Counted from the stretch's first letter, positions 5,263-14,477 are shown. The stretch: DNA of 32,828 nucleotides from Nitrosovibrio sp. Nv4 (GCA_945906765.1 CAMDRF010000031.1:1-32828); one strand, 5' to 3'. Program-made: numbers and translations. The notes: a model not told the origin generated them from the letters alone.

Positions 5263-5889
5263 ATGTCTGGTTTCGATGCGTTGATTCTTCACCTTGATAA
5301 CGCCTTGCGCACGATCGCCGGCGTGCACCGTGCGGGGCGTGCATCTCCCGCCATGGACTTGCCGGAGGGCGCGCTGGACGCCGCTGCGCGCGCGGAGGCT
5401 GCCGCGTTGATGCGGGTCAACCATGTGGGCGAGGTCTGCGCCCAGGCGCTCTATCAGGGCCAGGCGCTGAGCGCACGCGCGCCGGCCAGCCGGCGGGCGC
5501 TGGCGCAAGCGGCGCTCGAGGAGCAGGACCATCTGGTGTGGAGCGCGCAGCGCATCGAAGAACTCGGTGGGCGCGCGAGCCTGCTCAATCCGCTCTGGTA
5601 TGGCGGCGCGCTCGCCCTGGGAGCGGCTGCAGGGATGCTTGGTGACCGATGGAGCCTCGCGTTCCTCGCCGAAACCGAACACCAGGTCGAAGAGCATCTC
5701 TCGGGACACCTCGAACGGCTGCCCGCCGAGGACCGCAGGACGCGGGCGGTGGTCGGGGCGATGCGCGAGGACGAGGCCAGGCACCGCGACAGCGCGATTG
5801 CGCTGGGCGCGGCAGAACTTCCCGCAGCAGTAAAGATTGGCATGCGCGCGATGGCGAGAGTGATGACGGCCATCGCCTACCGCGTGTGA
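5263..5889 (+). CDS. coq7: 3-demethoxyubiquinol 3-hydroxylase
   Basis: A 208-residue Coq7/CAT5-family di-iron carboxylate hydroxylase that performs the last ring hydroxylation in ubiquinone synthesis, peripheral to the inner membrane. All six iron ligands are visible with the family spacing: E57 (NHVGEVCA), E87 and H90 (EEQDH), E139 (AETEH), E171 and H174 (EDEARH). The middle segment LNPLWYGGALALGAAAGML is the hydrophobic membrane-associating part. Coq7 implies aerobic ubiquinone synthesis and is common in Alpha-, Beta- and Gammaproteobacteria. It is convergent with the OsmC-like gene with 6 bp between stops. Confidence 0.95.
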   Translation: MSGFDALILHLDNALRTIAGVHRAGRASPAMDLPEGALDAAARAEAAALMRVNHVGEVCAQALYQGQALSARAPASRRALAQAALEEQDHLVWSAQRIEELGGRASLLNPLWYGGALALGAAAGMLGDRWSLAFLAETEHQVEEHLSGHLERLPAEDRRTRAVVGAMREDEARHRDSAIALGAAELPAAVKIGMRAMARVMTAIAYRV

Positions 5890-5895
5890 GGGTAG

Positions 5896-6312
5896 TTACT
5901 CTTCGAGGATTTCGAAGTCCTTGGTGATTTCGGCGGTCTTGACGAGAATCGCGGTCGCCGAGCAATACTTCTCGTGCGTCAGGCGCACTGCCTGCTCGAC
6001 AAGATTGCGTTTGAGGTTCTTGCCGCGCACCACGAAGTGATAGTGAATCTTGGTGAACACTTTTGGATCGGCGGCCGCGCGCTCGGCATGCAGCGCGACT
6101 TCACAGCCGCCGATCTGCTGGCCGCTCTTTTTCAGGATCACCACGACGTCATAGGCGGTGCAGCCGCCGGCGCCGGCAAGGACCACCTCCATCGGCCGCG
6201 GCGCGAGATTTCGCCCGCCGCCATCGGGGGCGCCATCCATGCTCACCAGGTGGCCGCTCCCGGTCTCGGCAACGAAGGTCATGCCATCGCCCCAACGAAC
6301 TATGCAGTCCAT
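5896..6312 (-). CDS. OsmC-family peroxidase-like protein
   Basis: A 138-residue OsmC/Ohr-fold protein, YhfA-like subgroup. Two redox cysteines are present: C51 in AGAGGCTAYD and C117 in HEKYCSAT. The family uses them to reduce organic hydroperoxides with dihydrolipoyl or similar thiols. RPMEVVLAG is the typical approach to the first cysteine. A purine-rich GGGGGG CGGA segment just upstream of ATG 6312 may serve as ribosome-binding site. It is divergent from rplM across a 109-bp, locally AT-rich region holding promoters for both. Confidence 0.88.
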   Translation of the reverse strand: MDCIVRWGDGMTFVAETGSGHLVSMDGAPDGGGRNLAPRPMEVVLAGAGGCTAYDVVVILKKSGQQIGGCEVALHAERAAADPKVFTKIHYHFVVRGKNLKRNLVEQAVRLTHEKYCSATAILVKTAEITKDFEILEE

Positions 6313-6348
6313 TCCGCCCCCCTACTTTAAAGTCATGATTTTAATGTC

Positions 6349-6378
6349 TTTACAGGCTGGTCGATTCTTTGATACCAT
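6349..6378 (+). promoter_or_regulatory. Candidate rplM-rpsI promoter
   Basis: TTTACA (6349-6354) and TACCAT (6373-6378) are 18 bp apart in the AT-richer stretch upstream of rplM. Transcription would start near 6385, leaving a leader of about 35 nt. Based on consensus resemblance only. Confidence 0.35.
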
Positions 6379-6398
6379 TCGCGCCTTTTCTCAGACAG

Positions 6399-6430
6399 CC
6401 AAGCGATGAAGACACCAAGCGATGAAGACA
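6399..6430 (+). repeat. 16-bp perfect tandem duplication covering the rplM start codon
   Basis: ccaagcgatgaagaca occurs at 6399-6414 and again at 6415-6430. Each copy contains an ATG followed by AAG ACA. Only the second ATG (6422) is in frame with rplM; the first (6406) opens a nine-codon frame (MKTPSDEDI) that stops at 6433-6435, inside rplM. Confidence 0.95.
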
Positions 6431-6850
6431 TTTAGCGCCAAAGCCGGGGACGTGGTTCACGGTTGGTTTGTGGTGGATGCCCAGAACAAGGTGCTCGGAC
6501 GGCTCGCGTCCCAGATCGCCGTGCGCCTGCGCGGCAAGCACAAGCCCGAATACACGCCCCACGTCGACACCGGCGATTTCATCGTGGTGCTGAATGCGGC
6601 CAAGATCCGCGTTACCGGCAAGAAGACGCTTGGCAAGAAGTACTACCGGCACACCAATTTTCCCGGCGGGATCAAGGAAACCAATTTCGCCAAGCTGCAC
6701 GCGCGCTTTCCGGACCGCGCGCTGCAACACGCAGTGAAGGGCATGCTGCCCAAGGGACCGCTCGGTTACGCGATGCTGAGAAAACTTAAAATTTACGCTG
6801 ACGGCAAGCACCCGCATACGGCGCAGCAGCCGAAAGTACTGGAGATCTGA
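6422..6850 (+). CDS. rplM: Large-subunit ribosomal protein uL13
   Basis: A 142-residue protein matching bacterial L13 end to end: [40 protein letters not shown], the conserved [17 protein letters not shown]-like segment ([20 protein letters not shown]), and [18 protein letters not shown]. It is an early-assembling protein of the 50S subunit. In E. coli the rplM-rpsI operon is feedback-regulated by L13; whether that holds here cannot be seen. No strong Shine-Dalgarno precedes ATG 6422. A 16-bp tandem duplication places a second, out-of-frame ATG 16 nt upstream. rpsI follows after 1 nt. Confidence 0.98.
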   Translation: MKTFSAKAGDVVHGWFVVDAQNKVLGRLASQIAVRLRGKHKPEYTPHVDTGDFIVVLNAAKIRVTGKKTLGKKYYRHTNFPGGIKETNFAKLHARFPDRALQHAVKGMLPKGPLGYAMLRKLKIYADGKHPHTAQQPKVLEI

Positions 6851-6851
6851 C

Positions 6852-7244
6852 ATGGTTGGCGACTATTACTACGGCACGGGCAGGCGCAAGAGTTCGGTCG
6901 CGCGCGTGTTCGTCAAGCCCGGCAAGGGTGAGTTCATCGTCAACGGCAAGCCGATCGACGTTTTCTTCGCCCGCGAGACCGGGCGCATGATCGTGCGCCA
7001 GCCGCTCGAGCTCACCAAGAACCTCGCGGCCTTCGACATCAAGGTGAATGTGCACGGCGGCGGCGAGACCGGCCAGGCCGGCGCGGTGCGCCACGGCCTG
7101 GCGCGCGCCCTGATCGAGTATGACGCGGCGCTCAAGCCGGTGTTCCGCGCCGCGCGCCTGGTGACCCGCGACGCGCGCGAAGTCGAGCGAAAAAAGGTCG
7201 GCTTGCACAAGGCGCGGCGGCGCAAGCAATACTCGAAACGCTGA
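6852..7244 (+). CDS. rpsI: Small-subunit ribosomal protein uS9
   Basis: A 130-residue S9 protein: [20 protein letters not shown] at the N-terminus, the [20 protein letters not shown] core, and the basic tail [18 protein letters not shown] whose terminal KR reaches toward the P-site tRNA in the 30S subunit. The start lies 1 nt after the rplM stop, so the two are co-translated. A strong intrinsic terminator follows at about 7300. Confidence 0.98.
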   Translation: MVGDYYYGTGRRKSSVARVFVKPGKGEFIVNGKPIDVFFARETGRMIVRQPLELTKNLAAFDIKVNVHGGGETGQAGAVRHGLARALIEYDAALKPVFRAARLVTRDAREVERKKVGLHKARRRKQYSKR

Positions 7245-7299
7245 CATCGGGACCCGGCTCGCAAAATTCAGCGGAAAGGCCGGGAAAACCAAAGAGTGC

Positions 7300-7325
7300 A
7301 AAAGCCGCCTTCGGGCGGCTTTTTG
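7300..7325 (+). terminator. Rho-independent terminator after rpsI
   Basis: aaaagccgcc (7300-7309) pairs with ggcggctttt (7314-7323) around a TTCG tetraloop, followed by a T-run. It ends the rplM-rpsI operon only ~20 bp before argC, so any argC promoter must overlap the terminator or argC depends on read-through. Confidence 0.93.
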
Positions 7326-7344
7326 TTTCAGGAAGGCGAAGCAA

Positions 7345-8412
7345 ATGATCAAAGCTGGAATTGTCGGAGGTACCGGCTACACGGGAGTCGAACTGCTGCG
7401 GCTGCTGTCGCAGCACCCGCAGGTCGAACTCGCCGCAATTACCTCGCGGCAGGAAGCGGGCACGGCGGTGAGCGCGTTGTTCCCGAGCCTGCGCGGGCGT
7501 GTGTCGCTCGCGTTCTCCCATCCCGGCCAGGCGGAATTGAAGAAATGCGATGTCGTATTTTTCGCCACGCCCAACGGCGTGGCGATGGGCGAGGCGCGCG
7601 CGCTGGTCGACGCCGGGGTGCGCGTTGTCGACCTATCCGCCGACTTCCGCTTGAAGGACGTCGCCGAATGGGAGCGTTGGTACAAGCTCAAGCACGCCGC
7701 TCCTGAACTGGTCGCCGAGGCGGTATACGGCCTGTGTGAAGTGAATCGCGAGCAGATCCGCGGCGCGCGGCTGGTGGCGAATCCGGGCTGTTATCCCACC
7801 GCCGTGCAGCTGGGCCTCCTGCCGCCGATCGAAGCAGGCGCGGTGGACGCCGACCACCTGATCGCCGACGCGAAATCCGGCGTCTCGGGAGCGGGCCGCA
7901 AGGCCGAACTGAACCTCATGTATGCCGAAGCGTCGGACAACTTCGCGGCCTACGGCTTGGGCGGCCACAGGCACTGGCCGGAAATCCGCCAGGGACTTGC
8001 GCGGGCCGCGGGGCGCGAAGTCGGTCTGGTCTTCGTGCCGCACCTGACGCCGATGATCCGGGGCATCCACGCCACGCTGTACGGGCGCATCACGAAGGAA
8101 ATGGACTTTCAGGCGCTGTATGAAAAGCGTTACGCGAACGAACCTTTCGTCGATGTGATGCCGGCCGGAAGCCATCCGGATACCCGTTCGGCGCGCGCGG
8201 CGAACGTCTGCCGCATCGCGGTGCACCGGCCGCTCGAGCACGGCGAGGGTGCTGGACAAAGCGCTCACGCCAACCGCCGCGACACGCTGGTGGTGCTCTG
8301 CGTGATCGACAATCTCATGAAAGGCGCCTCCGGCCAGGCGGTGCAGAACATGAACCTGATGTTCGGCCTGCCGGAGAGCGCGGGGCTCGGGCAGGCAGCG
8401 GTGGTTCCGTAG
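7345..8412 (+). CDS. argC: N-acetyl-gamma-glutamyl-phosphate reductase (type 1)
   Basis: A 355-residue ArgC, third step of arginine synthesis (NADPH reduction of N-acetylglutamyl phosphate). The NADP-binding motif [17 protein letters not shown] is at the N-terminus, the catalytic C149 in [10 protein letters not shown], and the closing [20 protein letters not shown] is diagnostic. AGGAAGG about 10 nt upstream supports ATG 7345. Between AVHRP and DTLVVL the protein carries about 16-18 residues ([16 protein letters not shown]) where relatives have a short turn; this probably forms a surface loop. argC next to rpsI is a common betaproteobacterial arrangement. Confidence 0.96.
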   Translation: MIKAGIVGGTGYTGVELLRLLSQHPQVELAAITSRQEAGTAVSALFPSLRGRVSLAFSHPGQAELKKCDVVFFATPNGVAMGEARALVDAGVRVVDLSADFRLKDVAEWERWYKLKHAAPELVAEAVYGLCEVNREQIRGARLVANPGCYPTAVQLGLLPPIEAGAVDADHLIADAKSGVSGAGRKAELNLMYAEASDNFAAYGLGGHRHWPEIRQGLARAAGREVGLVFVPHLTPMIRGIHATLYGRITKEMDFQALYEKRYANEPFVDVMPAGSHPDTRSARAANVCRIAVHRPLEHGEGAGQSAHANRRDTLVVLCVIDNLMKGASGQAVQNMNLMFGLPESAGLGQAAVVP

Positions 8413-8422
8413 CGGTTTCACG

Positions 8423-9178
8423 ATGGCCAAGCGCTTCTCGAAGCTGCGCCAGAGATTCGGTATCGCCGCGCCGAAAATGTCGGTGCGCACGGATGTTCCC
8501 TGGTACCTGCGCTGGCTCGGCATCGCGGTGATGCTTGCGTTCTCGGCTGCGCTGGCGCTCTGGATGTACGATGCCGGCCGGCGCTTCGCGGGTTTCGATC
8601 GCAGCGAGGTCGAGCAGGAGCTTTCCGCCGCGCGCAGCGAACTCGGCAAGCTGCGCGCCGAGCTCGAGCGCCTGGGCACGATCGCCAACGCGGCCGATAG
8701 CAAGGTATCCATCGAGCGCACCGCGCAGCAGAAGCTGGCGCAGCAGGCGCGTGTCCTGGAGCAGGAAAACGCCCGCCTGCGCGAGGAACTCGCCATCTTC
8801 GAGAGCATGCTTTCCTCGGAGACCGCGAGCGCGGCGCCGCTTTCCGTGCTGCGCTTCAAGGTAGAGCCCGACACGCTGTCAGGGAAATTCCGCTATCGGG
8901 TGCTGCTGCTCGCCTCGGGGCCGCGCCGGGGGAAGGAGTTTCAAGGGCGGCTCGAACTGGTGGTCAGTCTGACGGAGGGCGGCCGGGGTGCTATGATCAC
9001 GCTACCGGGTCAAGGGCAAGCGGACAACGCCCCCTTCCGCTTGGGATTCAAGCACTTCCAGTGGGTTGATGGGACTTTCCGGGTGGATCCCAAGGCCAAG
9101 GTGGTGAGCGTGCAGGTGCGCGTCTACGAAACCGGGTGGGCGGAACCCAAAGTGACCCAAAGCGTGACGCTTGGCTGA
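8423..9178 (+). CDS. Membrane-anchored coiled-coil protein (DUF6776-like)
   Basis: A 251-residue protein. A basic cytoplasmic N-terminus is followed by one membrane helix (about residues 27-47, RWLGIAVMLAFSAALALWMY), then a long coiled coil (residues ~60-130, for example VEQELSAARSELGKLRAELE), and a C-terminal beta-rich domain ending SVTLG. It is found between argC and bactofilin in Betaproteobacteria, where it is annotated DUF6776 (from memory). Its function is unknown; the bitopic coiled-coil layout and the neighbouring bactofilin suggest an envelope or shape role. It starts 10 bp after argC, probably in the same transcript. Confidence 0.75.
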   Translation: MAKRFSKLRQRFGIAAPKMSVRTDVPWYLRWLGIAVMLAFSAALALWMYDAGRRFAGFDRSEVEQELSAARSELGKLRAELERLGTIANAADSKVSIERTAQQKLAQQARVLEQENARLREELAIFESMLSSETASAAPLSVLRFKVEPDTLSGKFRYRVLLLASGPRRGKEFQGRLELVVSLTEGGRGAMITLPGQGQADNAPFRLGFKHFQWVDGTFRVDPKAKVVSVQVRVYETGWAEPKVTQSVTLG

Positions 9179-9191
9179 ACAGGAGACAACC

Positions 9192-9584
9192 ATGTTTCGC
9201 AGAGATAGCAAGCCGCAGAACCGCATCGACAGCCTGATCGGCGCCACCACGCGCATCGAGGGCAACGTCTTTTTCAGCGGCGGCCTGCGCGTGGACGGCG
9301 CGGTGCGCGGCAATGTCGCGGGCCTGCCGGACCAGCCGGCGACGCTGGTGGTGTCGGAGCAGGCGCGCATCGATGGCGAAGTCCAGGCCGCCCATGTGGT
9401 GGTAAGCGGCACGATCAACGGGCCGGTGGACGCGCGCGAGACGCTCGAACTGCAGGCCGGATCGCGTGTCAACGGTGACATCCACTACAAGAGCATCGAG
9501 ATCCAGCAGGGCGCGGTGATCGAGGGACGGCTGGTGCACCACAGCGTCGAGGTCAAAGCAGTGGAACTGAAGATCGCGAAATAG
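9192..9584 (+). CDS. Bactofilin (polymer-forming cytoskeletal protein)
   Basis: A 130-residue bactofilin. The core has the short repeating beta-helix pattern: [46 protein letters not shown] and [20 protein letters not shown]. Bactofilins polymerise without nucleotides into membrane-associated filaments that position cell-wall enzymes. ATG 9192 is chosen because AGGAG (9181-9185) lies 6 nt upstream; an earlier TTG would overlap the previous gene. An M23 endopeptidase gene 1.5 kb downstream is notable, because bactofilins often work with M23 peptidases. Confidence 0.92.
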   Translation: MFRRDSKPQNRIDSLIGATTRIEGNVFFSGGLRVDGAVRGNVAGLPDQPATLVVSEQARIDGEVQAAHVVVSGTINGPVDARETLELQAGSRVNGDIHYKSIEIQQGAVIEGRLVHHSVEVKAVELKIAK

Positions 9585-9610
9585 GCACAGGACGGCAACA
9601 GGAGCACGCC

Positions 9611-9976
9611 ATGAATGCAGTAACCGAGAACGCCGTATCAGAAATGCCGGCAGCGCTGATCTTTTCGGACAGCGCCGCGGGCAAGGTGAAGCAGTTGATC
9701 GAAGAGGAAGGCAACCCGGAGCTCAAGCTGCGTGTGTTCGTCACCGGTGGCGGCTGCTCGGGGTTCCAGTACGGCTTTACCTTCGATGAAGTGCAGAACG
9801 ACGACGACTCCGTGATGGAAAAGGACGGCGTCAAGCTGCTCATCGATCCGATGAGCTACCAGTACCTGTCGGGCGCCGAGATCGACTACAGCGAAGGCCT
9901 GGAAGGCGCGCAGTTCGTGATCAAGAACCCGAACGCGACCTCCACCTGCGGCTGCGGTTCCTCTTTCTCCGCCTAG
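9611..9976 (+). CDS. erpA: A-type iron-sulfur cluster carrier
   Basis: A 121-residue A-type carrier that transfers Fe-S clusters to apo-proteins. The three cluster cysteines are C49 ([12 protein letters not shown]), C113 and C115 (STCGCGSSF). The acidic insertion [15 protein letters not shown] and the [20 protein letters not shown] block match ErpA of Beta- and Gammaproteobacteria. An AGGAG-like site (caggagcacgcc) precedes ATG 9611. The gene is convergent with anmK; the stop codons overlap within a CTAG palindrome at 9973-9976. Confidence 0.95.
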   Translation: MNAVTENAVSEMPAALIFSDSAAGKVKQLIEEEGNPELKLRVFVTGGGCSGFQYGFTFDEVQNDDDSVMEKDGVKLLIDPMSYQYLSGAEIDYSEGLEGAQFVIKNPNATSTCGCGSSFSA

Positions 9977-11067
9977 CCCGGGTAGATTGCTCCCAGCACG
10001 CGCGCAGCACGTGCTCCTGTCGCAGAAGGAAGATTTCCCGGCTCGCCGTCCAGAGCCTGCTTCGCCAGCCACGCGAACGCGGCCGCCTCCACCAACTGCG
10101 GTTCGATGCCGTGGCGGTCGCTTTTCTCCAGCACTGCGGGCGCGGCGATTTCGGCTAGCCGGCGCATCAGCGCATCGTTTTTCACGCCACCGCCGCAGAC
10201 AATCAGGCGCCGCGCGCCGGGGCAATGCCGGGCGATGGCGTTCGCCAGGCTGCGCGCGGTCAGCTCGAGCAGCGTGGCCTGCACCTCCCGCGGGTTCTCG
10301 TTCCCTTTCAAGCACCGCTGCAGCCAGGCTTCATTGAAGAGATCCCGGCCGGTGCTCTTGGGCGGCGCGGCCGCGAAGTAGGGATCCTGCAGCATCCGCT
10401 CGAGTAATTCCGCAATGGGCCGTCCGGCGCCTGCCCAGCCTCCGCGCTCGTCGTGGGCGGTGCCCAGATGCCGCGCAGCCCACAGGTCGAGCAGGCAGTT
10501 GCCGGGGCCGCTGTCGAAGCCGGTCACGCCGCCACGGCGCGGCAGGAAGGTCAGGTTGGCGATGCCGCCTAGATTGATGGCGACACGGTCTTCCGCGGCG
10601 TCCGCGAACACGCTGGCGTGGAAGGCGGGGGCCAGCGGTGCGCCTTGTCCGCCTGCAGCGACATCCCGGCTGCGGAAATCGGCCACCACGCAGATGCCGG
10701 TGCGTTCGGCCAGCAGCGCGGCATTGCCGATCTGCGTGGTGTAGCCGCGCTCGGGCCGGTGGCGCACGGTCTGGCCGTGGCAGCCGATGGCACGGACCTC
10801 GGTCTTCGGTGTGTTCGATGCGGCGAGAACTTCAGCCACTGCGGCTGCATACAGTCCCGCCAGTTCGTTGCCGGCGAGCGCGGCACGCCCGATTTCGTCC
10901 GCCCCGGGCGAATTGAGCGCGAGCAGCTCGCGCCGCAGCGCGGCGTCGAAGGCAACGAAAGCGTTGGCAAGCAATCGTGGCTTGCCGCCGTCGAAATCGG
11001 CCAGTACTGCATCGACCCCGTCGAGGCTGGTGCCCGACATCAGGCCGACGTAGATCTCCCGGGTCAC
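9973..11067 (-). CDS. anmK: Anhydro-N-acetylmuramic acid kinase
   Basis: A 364-residue kinase that converts recycled 1,6-anhydro-MurNAc to MurNAc-6-phosphate. The N-terminus [20 protein letters not shown] is diagnostic, and [14 protein letters not shown] and [20 protein letters not shown] (substrate/ATP sites) are in place. The GTG start at 11067 overlaps the TGA of the upstream M23 peptidase gene (GTGA, 11064-11067), so the two are translationally coupled; both act on peptidoglycan. Full family length. Confidence 0.95.
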   Translation of the reverse strand: MTREIYVGLMSGTSLDGVDAVLADFDGGKPRLLANAFVAFDAALRRELLALNSPGADEIGRAALAGNELAGLYAAAVAEVLAASNTPKTEVRAIGCHGQTVRHRPERGYTTQIGNAALLAERTGICVVADFRSRDVAAGGQGAPLAPAFHASVFADAAEDRVAINLGGIANLTFLPRRGGVTGFDSGPGNCLLDLWAARHLGTAHDERGGWAGAGRPIAELLERMLQDPYFAAAPPKSTGRDLFNEAWLQRCLKGNENPREVQATLLELTARSLANAIARHCPGARRLIVCGGGVKNDALMRRLAEIAAPAVLEKSDRHGIEPQLVEAAAFAWLAKQALDGEPGNLPSATGARAARVLGAIYPG

Positions 11068-12350
11068 TCTAGCGCAGCGACCTGGCCGTTGGCGAGAAGA
11101 TCGAGTTGCGCCGCCAACTCCTGCGCGCGCGCGTGGAAGGCGTCCATGTCATGGCGCGCGACCGGCGTGCCGGCGGGCAGGGGCACCGACAGCGGATTGC
11201 GCGCGGCGCCCGCGACGCGGAATTCGTAGTGCAGGTGCGGGCCGGTCGCCCAGCCCGTCTGGCCGACGAGGCCGACGGTATCGCCCTGCGCGACGCGCGC
11301 GCCGCTGCGGATGCCGCGGCCGAGAGCCTTCAGGTGAGCGTAAAAGGTGGAAATCCGGCTGTCATGGCGCACGATCACGAGGTTGCCGTAGCCGCCCTGC
11401 CGGCCGGCGAATTCGACCACGCCGTCGCCGACCGAGCGCACGCGCGTTCCGGCGGGCGCTGCATAGTCCACGCCCTGGTGCGCGCGCCAGGCTTTGTGCA
11501 GCGGGTGCATGCGCATGCCGAACCCGGAGCTGACGCGCGAGAGTTCCAGCGGCGAGCGCAGCAGCGCCTTGCGCATGTTCTTGCCGTCAGGGGCGTAATA
11601 ATTGTCGGCGAACCGCAGCGCGCGGTACTTGCGTCCCTGGTTGCTGAATTCGGCGGCGAGCACGCGGCCCGAGCGCAGCGGCCGGCCGTCGACCGAATGC
11701 ATTTCGTAGAGCACCGAGAAACGGTCTCCCTGGCGCAATTCGCGGTGGAAATCGATATCGCTGCCGAATACGTCGGTAAGCTGGATCGCGACCGCATCCG
11801 GGATGCCCGCGGTGTCGGCGGCCGCGAAGAGCGAGGAACGGATCACGGCGGATTTCAACACGCCGCGCGTTTCGATCTGCGCGCGCTGCTCGCTTGCGAC
11901 GAGGCTCTGGCCTACGCGCTCGATCCTGACGGCCGTATCGCGCCCGCAGAGGAATGCCAGCCAGACGAGTTCACCATCGCGGTCCCCTCCGGCGCGCACT
12001 TCGGCGGTGACGACGGTGCCCGGCCGCAGCAACTGCAAGGACCGTTGGCGAAGCAACTGCCCGGTATCGGCTTCACCGATGGCGAGACGGGCGAGCAATC
12101 CATTGAAGGTATCGCCGCGCTGCAGGCGGTCCTCGCGCACGTAGGTGGTTGGCGCCGGGAGCAGCGCCTCCTCCAGGCGGATCGCCACCGGCTCGAGCAC
12201 CGCGGCCTTCGCGAGCAGCAGCTCCGCGCCGGTGGAGGGCACGATCGTGGCGAGCGCGGCGACCGCGCTCGAGAGCGCGAACGCCGCCAGCAGCGCGAAG
12301 CGCCATAGCGGTACGCGTGGTCTGCCAACCTCCTGCACGTCCACCCCCAT
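11064..12350 (-). CDS. M23 family (LytM-type) peptidoglycan endopeptidase, MepM-like
   Basis: A 428-residue protein with an uncleaved or late-cleaved N-terminal membrane segment (about residues 15-38), a LysM/OapA-like region (RGDTFNGLLARL), and a C-terminal M23 domain with all zinc and catalytic residues: H291-x3-D295 (HQGVDYAAPAG), H339 (FYAHLKAL), H372-x-H374 (GPHLHYEF). The architecture matches MepM/YebA, a space-making DD-endopeptidase that cuts peptide cross-links. It is first in the M23-anmK operon and divergent from tyrS with a 50-bp gap. Confidence 0.92.
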   Translation of the reverse strand: MGVDVQEVGRPRVPLWRFALLAAFALSSAVAALATIVPSTGAELLLAKAAVLEPVAIRLEEALLPAPTTYVREDRLQRGDTFNGLLARLAIGEADTGQLLRQRSLQLLRPGTVVTAEVRAGGDRDGELVWLAFLCGRDTAVRIERVGQSLVASEQRAQIETRGVLKSAVIRSSLFAAADTAGIPDAVAIQLTDVFGSDIDFHRELRQGDRFSVLYEMHSVDGRPLRSGRVLAAEFSNQGRKYRALRFADNYYAPDGKNMRKALLRSPLELSRVSSGFGMRMHPLHKAWRAHQGVDYAAPAGTRVRSVGDGVVEFAGRQGGYGNLVIVRHDSRISTFYAHLKALGRGIRSGARVAQGDTVGLVGQTGWATGPHLHYEFRVAGAARNPLSVPLPAGTPVARHDMDAFHARAQELAAQLDLLANGQVAALE

Positions 12351-12358
12351 GGATCGGC

Positions 12359-12364
12359 TAGAAT
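12359..12364 (+). promoter_or_regulatory. Candidate -10 element of the tyrS promoter
   Basis: TAGAAT at 12359-12364 lies 37 nt before ATG 12401, in the 50-bp gap to the divergent M23 gene. No good -35 is seen at 16-18 bp spacing. Confidence 0.3.
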
Positions 12365-12400
12365 CCCTTGTTATTCAGAGACCTGGGAAGTGTAGCACGC

Positions 12401-13600
12401 ATGAGGGACGTAACTGAGGCGCTGGCACGGATCAAGCGCGGCTGCGACGAGTTGATCGTCGAACAAGAACTGGTCAGGAAACTCAAGACCGGGCGCGTGC
12501 TCAGGATCAAGCTCGGCCTCGATCCGACGGCGCCGGACCTGCACCTCGGCCACACTGTGGTGATCAACAAGCTGCGCCACTTCCAGGATCTTGGCCACCA
12601 GGTGCAGTTCCTGATCGGTGATTTCACCGGCATGATCGGCGACCCGAGCGGCAAAAACCAGACGCGGCCGCCGCTGTCGCGCGGGCAGATCCTGGAAAAC
12701 GCGCAAACCTACCGCGCGCAGATGTCGAAGATCCTCGACGCCGAAAAGACTCTGGTGATGTTCAACTCGGAATGGTCCGACAAGCTGGGCGCCGAAGGCA
12801 TGATCCGGCTCGCCTCGCGCTACACGCTGGCGCGGCTGCTGGAGCGCGACGATTTTTCCAGACGCTACAAGGCCGGGCAGCCGATCGCGGTGCACGAACT
12901 GCTGTACCCGCTGATGCAGGGCTACGACTCGGTGGCGATGAAGGCCGATGTCGAGCTGGGCGGCACCGACCAGAAATTCAATCTGCTCGTCGGGCGCGAA
13001 CTGCAGCGCGATTACGGCCAGGAGCCGCAGTGCATCCTGACGATGCCGCTGCTCGAAGGCACCGATGGCGTGGAGAAAATGTCCAAGTCGCTGGGCAACA
13101 GCATCGGCATTGCCGAACCCGCGCAGGAAATCTTCGGCAAGCTGATGCGCATCTCGGACGATCTCATGTGGCGCTACCTGGAGCTGCTTTCCTTCCAGGA
13201 CCTGAAGGCGATACAGGCGAAGAAAGCGGCGGTGAACGGCGGCGCGAACCCGCGCGAAGTGAAATTCGAATTCGCCAAGGAGATCGTCGAGCGTTTCCAC
13301 GGCAAGGCAGCTGCCGAGGCCGCCGCCCAGGATTTCAACGCACGTTTCAGGGATCGCGCGCTGCCGGCGGATATTCCGGAACAGAGCCTGAAGGCGCCGC
13401 CTGGCGGCCTGGTCTCTACCCAGGTCTTGAAGCAGGCAGGACTGGTAAACAGCACCTCGGAAGCGGACCGGCTCATCGCGCAAGGCGGCGTGAAGGTCAA
13501 CGGTGAGCGCCTGTCAGATCGAAAGATGGTGTTTGCAGCGGGGCAGACCTACCTCGTGCAGGTTGGCAAGCTGAAAATTTCGCGGATCAAGATCACGTGA
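12401..13600 (+). CDS. tyrS: Tyrosyl-tRNA synthetase
   Basis: A 399-residue class I synthetase. The HIGH-type motif is HLGH at residues 48-51 ([17 protein letters not shown]) and KMSKS is near residue 226 ([12 protein letters not shown]). [19 protein letters not shown] places it in the TyrRS group without the long CP1 insert of the E. coli type. An S4 RNA-binding domain closes the protein ([20 protein letters not shown]). ATG 12401 is preferred over an upstream TTG (12368) that would add sequence not seen in relatives. Its TGA overlaps the GTG of the next gene. Confidence 0.96.
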   Translation: MRDVTEALARIKRGCDELIVEQELVRKLKTGRVLRIKLGLDPTAPDLHLGHTVVINKLRHFQDLGHQVQFLIGDFTGMIGDPSGKNQTRPPLSRGQILENAQTYRAQMSKILDAEKTLVMFNSEWSDKLGAEGMIRLASRYTLARLLERDDFSRRYKAGQPIAVHELLYPLMQGYDSVAMKADVELGGTDQKFNLLVGRELQRDYGQEPQCILTMPLLEGTDGVEKMSKSLGNSIGIAEPAQEIFGKLMRISDDLMWRYLELLSFQDLKAIQAKKAAVNGGANPREVKFEFAKEIVERFHGKAAAEAAAQDFNARFRDRALPADIPEQSLKAPPGGLVSTQVLKQAGLVNSTSEADRLIAQGGVKVNGERLSDRKMVFAAGQTYLVQVGKLKISRIKIT

Positions 13601-14391
13601 GCGCGCCGCAATACGAGCTCTACGCGATCAAGTACGCGCACCATGCGCGGCGCGCTTCCGAGAACTTCATCGGTGGCGTACCCCACGATGCGCATGACGG
13701 GCCGATGCCTCTGGACTACTTCGTCTGGCTGATCCGGGGCGCGGGGCGCGAGATCGTCGTCGATACGGGTTTCTCGGCGCCGATGGCGGCCAAGCGCCAA
13801 CGCGATCATATTCGCTGCCCGACGGAGGGTTTGAGGCTCCTTGAGGTTGATGCAACGAAAATCAAGGACGTGGTGATCACGCACCTGCACTACGACCACG
13901 TCGGCAATTTCGATCTGTTTCCGGCGGCGACGTTTCATCTGCAGGACCTCGAGATGCACTATGCGACCGGCCGGCATATGGCGAAGCCGGTCTTCAGCGG
14001 CGCCTACGAGATCGAGGAGGTGGTCGGCATGGTGCGCCGCGCGTATGCGGGGCGCGTGCGTTTTCACGACGGCGACGCGGAGATTGCTCCGGGCATCTCG
14101 CTGCACCTGATCGGCGGCCACACCATGGGCCTGCAGGTGGTGCGCGTCGCGACGCGCCGCGGCTGGGTCGTGATCGCCTCCGACGCTTCGCACTTCTACG
14201 CCAACATGGAAGAGGTGCGTCCGTTTCCGATCGTCTACAGCGTGGCCGACATGGTCGAGGGCTACGACCGGCTGCGCGCGCTCGCCGAATCGCCCGCGCA
14301 CATCATCCCCGGGCACGACCCGCTGGTGCTGGAGCGCTATCCGGCGCCCTCCGATAGTGCGCTGCAGGGCATCGTCGCGCGGCTGGACTAG
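13597..14391 (+). CDS. Metallo-beta-lactamase-fold hydrolase (N-acyl-homoserine-lactonase-like)
   Basis: A 264-residue MBL-fold protein with the zinc motif [10 protein letters not shown] (H96, H98, D100, H101), later ligands in [16 protein letters not shown] and IIPGHDP. The spacing and the text around it ([17 protein letters not shown]) are those of the AHL-lactonase-family proteins, but many such enzymes have other substrates, so quorum quenching is only a possibility. The GTG start overlaps the tyrS stop (GTGA 13597-13600), implying coupled translation. The RAYT element begins 25 bp downstream. Confidence 0.85.
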   Translation: MSAPQYELYAIKYAHHARRASENFIGGVPHDAHDGPMPLDYFVWLIRGAGREIVVDTGFSAPMAAKRQRDHIRCPTEGLRLLEVDATKIKDVVITHLHYDHVGNFDLFPAATFHLQDLEMHYATGRHMAKPVFSGAYEIEEVVGMVRRAYAGRVRFHDGDAEIAPGISLHLIGGHTMGLQVVRVATRRGWVVIASDASHFYANMEEVRPFPIVYSVADMVEGYDRLRALAESPAHIIPGHDPLVLERYPAPSDSALQGIVARLD

Positions 14392-14416
14392 GCGGCCCTG
14401 AAACAGTTGACTCCAA

Positions 14417-14439
14417 AAATCAGGGACAGACCACGTTTT
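14417..14439 (+). repeat. Left 23-bp inverted repeat of the RAYT element
   Basis: Starts aaatcagggacagaccac and ends gtttt. It is the exact reverse complement of 15205-15227. Confidence 0.93.
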
Positions 14440-14477
14440 TCCGTCAACGTCGGGGGCCTCCGGTACGTTTAGCATCC

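Noticed and set aside
6406-6435. Nine-codon frame MKTPSDEDI before rplM as a regulatory leader peptide
   Set aside because: It is fully explained by the 16-bp tandem duplication and has no Shine-Dalgarno; listed as a consequence of the repeat, not as a gene.
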